A DNA stretch of 7,092 bases from Thermoleophilia bacterium (GTDB lineage Bacteria; Actinomycetota; Thermoleophilia; Gaiellales; Gaiellaceae), in contig JAICVP010000108.1 of the NCBI GenBank assembly GCA_025935275.1, forward strand, positions 1-7,092, written 5' to 3'. The position numbers were made by a program, and so were the translations under genes. The notes below the pieces were generated by a model, which did no database searches, was not told where the DNA came from, and saw only the letters and a program-made list of their open reading frames with translations. How positions within the stretch are numbered: the first letter of the stretch is position 1; each line of letters begins with the position of its first letter. Positions 5,853 to 7,092 of this stretch are shown here, one piece after another.

Positions 5853-7051
5853 CCCGCGTTCGCATCCCGCCCACGCTCCGCGACGCGGTCGGCGGTGCAC
5901 GGGAGATCGACGCCTCCGGCTCCACTGTCCGCGAGCTGCTCGCCGACCTCGCCGAGCGCTTCCCCGGGCTCGGGAGCCAGGTGCTCGAGAACGGAACCGA
6001 GATCGCTCCGTTCGTGAACGTCTACGTCAACAACGAGGACGTGCGCACGCTGGACGGGCTCGACACCGCCGTCGGCGACGGCACGTCGGTCATCCTCCTC
6101 CCTGCCATGGCGGGCGGCGAGCAGACGCTGACGCCGTCGCTCCTCGAGACCATCGGCCGCACTCCGCTCGTCGAGCTCTCACGTTTGAGCCCGGAGGGAG
6201 GGGCCCGCCTCTACGCCAAGCTCGAGGGCCAGAACCCGACCGGCTCCATCAAGGACCGGATCGCGAAGACGCTGGTCGAAGCCGCGGAGTCGTCAGGCGA
6301 GCTTGAGCCGGGCCGCGAGCTCCTCGAGCCGACGAGCGGCAACACCGGCATCTCGCTCGCGATGGTGGCGAAGCTCAAGGGCTACCCGCTCACCTGCGTC
6401 CTGCCGGAGAACGCGACGCCCGAGCGCGTGCGCATGCTCGAGCTCTACGGGGCGAAGCTCGTCCACTCGCCGGGAAGCGAGGGGTCGAACGGCGCTGTGC
6501 GCCTGGCGCTCCGGCTCGCCGAGAGCGACTCCCGCTACTTCATGCTCAACCAGTACGCCAACGAGTCGAACCCGCGCGCCCACTATGAGGGCACCGGCGC
6601 GGAGATCGCCGAGGCGCTGCCCCGGGTCGACGCCTTCGTGGCAGGGCTCGGCACCGGCGGGACGCTCATGGGCGCCGGCGAGCGGCTGCGCGAGTCCTTC
6701 CCCGATGTCCTCGTCGCCGCCGCGGAGCCCTTCCAGGGCGACCTGGTCTACGGCCTGCGCTCCCTGGCAGACGGCTACGTGCCACCCATCCTCGACGTCT
6801 CGCGCCTCGACCGAAAGATCCTCGTCTCGAACGACGAGTCGGTCGTCGGCCTGCGTGCCTTGCTCGACCGCGAGGGCATCTTCGCCGGCGTTTCCTCAGG
6901 CGCCGTCGTCCACGTCGCCCGGCGCATCGCGGCTGAGCTCGACGAGGACGCCGTCGTCGCCGCCGTGCTCGCCGACGCGGGCTGGAAGTACCTCTCCGCC
7001 GACTTCTGGGCGGAAGGCGCGCGGACGATGGAAGACCACCTCTGGTGGTAG
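5849..7051 (+). CDS. CysO-CysM fusion: ubiquitin-fold sulfur carrier joined to cysteine synthase
   Basis: The 400-residue frame encodes two proteins that are separate in M. tuberculosis. Residues 1-90 are a MoaD/ThiS-type carrier very like CysO (RIPPTLRDAVGG, FVNVYVNNEDVR at 55-66, SVILLPAMAGG ending in Gly89-Gly90). Residues about 98-400 are a PLP-dependent synthase of CysM type: TIGRTPLVEL, NPTGSIKDR with Schiff-base Lys135, EPTSGNTGISLA (163-167 loop), GLGTGGTLMG phosphate loop (267-274), EGIFAGVSSGA (Ser350), GWKYLS (379-383) and a C-terminal LWW like CysM's LWA. CysM makes cysteine from O-phosphoserine and thiocarboxylated CysO. Only seven residues (91-97) join the domains, and no ATG, GTG or TTG lies in frame between Gly90 and TIGRTPL, so the join looks genuine. 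An in-frame ATG at Met87 is the sole internal start candidate. The GTG start overlaps the E1 stop (GTGA). Confidence 0.93.
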   Translation: MTRVRIPPTLRDAVGGAREIDASGSTVRELLADLAERFPGLGSQVLENGTEIAPFVNVYVNNEDVRTLDGLDTAVGDGTSVILLPAMAGGEQTLTPSLLETIGRTPLVELSRLSPEGGARLYAKLEGQNPTGSIKDRIAKTLVEAAESSGELEPGRELLEPTSGNTGISLAMVAKLKGYPLTCVLPENATPERVRMLELYGAKLVHSPGSEGSNGAVRLALRLAESDSRYFMLNQYANESNPRAHYEGTGAEIAEALPRVDAFVAGLGTGGTLMGAGERLRESFPDVLVAAAEPFQGDLVYGLRSLADGYVPPILDVSRLDRKILVSNDESVVGLRALLDREGIFAGVSSGAVVHVARRIAAELDEDAVVAAVLADAGWKYLSADFWAEGARTMEDHLWW

Positions 7052-7092
7052 TCCCGCCGGCGGTGCGCTCGGCGCTCGTCGAGCACTCCGAG
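7045..7092 (+). CDS. Start of a probable JAMM/Mec-type metalloprotease gene (3' cut by window)
   Basis: A GTG at 7045 opens a frame that overlaps the end of the CysO-CysM gene by 7 nt and runs to the window edge. Its 16 residues read VVVPPAVRSALVEHSE with the first codon read as Met. This looks like the N-terminal strand and helix of JAMM proteases, which typically go on to a PxExCGLL-type motif; none of the catalytic residues (E, HxH, S, D) is inside the window. GGAAG lies 10 nt before the GTG as a weak ribosome binding site. In M. tuberculosis the JAMM protease Mec sits beside cysO and cysM and releases cysteine from CysO, so the context supports the call. With only 16 codons, the identification is inference. 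Confidence 0.5.
   Translation, partial: MVVPPAVRSALVEHSE

Noticed and set aside
4584..5900. Long - strand open frame (438 codons) opposite the rhodanese-E1
   Set aside because: It is a shadow of the E1 gene with repetitive Arg/Val/Glu content and no motif, and it spans the divergent promoter region.
6129..6131. Out-of-frame TGA near the CysO/CysM border as a sign of programmed frameshifting
   Set aside because: The stop is in another frame, no slippery heptamer precedes it, and the single frame already encodes both complete domains.
1..7092. CRISPR array, insertion sequence or phage genes
   Set aside because: No regularly spaced repeats, no terminal inverted repeats with a transposase and no phage-type proteins are visible; all main frames have housekeeping or metabolic assignments.

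Overview
This 7.1 kb window is very GC-rich, uses many GTG starts and is densely packed with genes. The best guess for its source is an actinobacterium, possibly of the Thermoleophilia (Gaiellales/Solirubrobacterales) type. The main support is a CysO/CysM-type cysteine pathway, which is best known from Actinomycetota. The taxonomic call is inference from composition and gene content; no marker gene was compared.

Layout. (1) 3-701 (+): C-terminal part of a YtcJ-like metal-dependent amidohydrolase, cut by the window edge. (2) 727-1089 (+): HxlR-family winged-helix regulator with a -10 element placed for leaderless transcription. (3) 1090-2412 (-): M20-family metallopeptidase, converging on the HxlR gene with the two stop codons directly adjacent. 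(4) 2428-3507 (-): primary-type (RpoD/SigA) sigma factor with its own -35/-10 promoter and a strong ribosome binding site; the M20 gene follows it by 15 nt. (5) 3646-4611 (-): membrane-anchored TPR protein of unknown role. (6) Divergent from it, a + strand operon: 4674-5852, a rhodanese-E1 (MoeB/ThiF/MoeZ-like) sulfurtransferase; 5849-7051, a single reading frame that joins a CysO-like ubiquitin-fold sulfur carrier to a CysM-like cysteine synthase; and from 7045 the first 16 codons of a further gene that resembles the start of a JAMM/Mec-type metalloprotease.

How they work together. In Mycobacterium tuberculosis the MoeZ protein activates the C-terminal Gly-Gly of CysO and makes it a thiocarboxylate. 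CysM then uses CysO-COSH and O-phosphoserine to build a CysO-cysteine adduct, and the JAMM protease Mec releases cysteine. Here the E1, carrier, synthase and probably the protease lie in one translationally coupled operon, and carrier and synthase are fused. The carrier's Gly89-Gly90 is therefore internal in the primary product and cannot be activated unless the polyprotein is cut after it. This resembles ubiquitin made as a fusion and processed by a deubiquitinase, and it is the most interesting point in the window. No gap between genes exceeds 300 bases; the longest is 138 nt (3508-3645).
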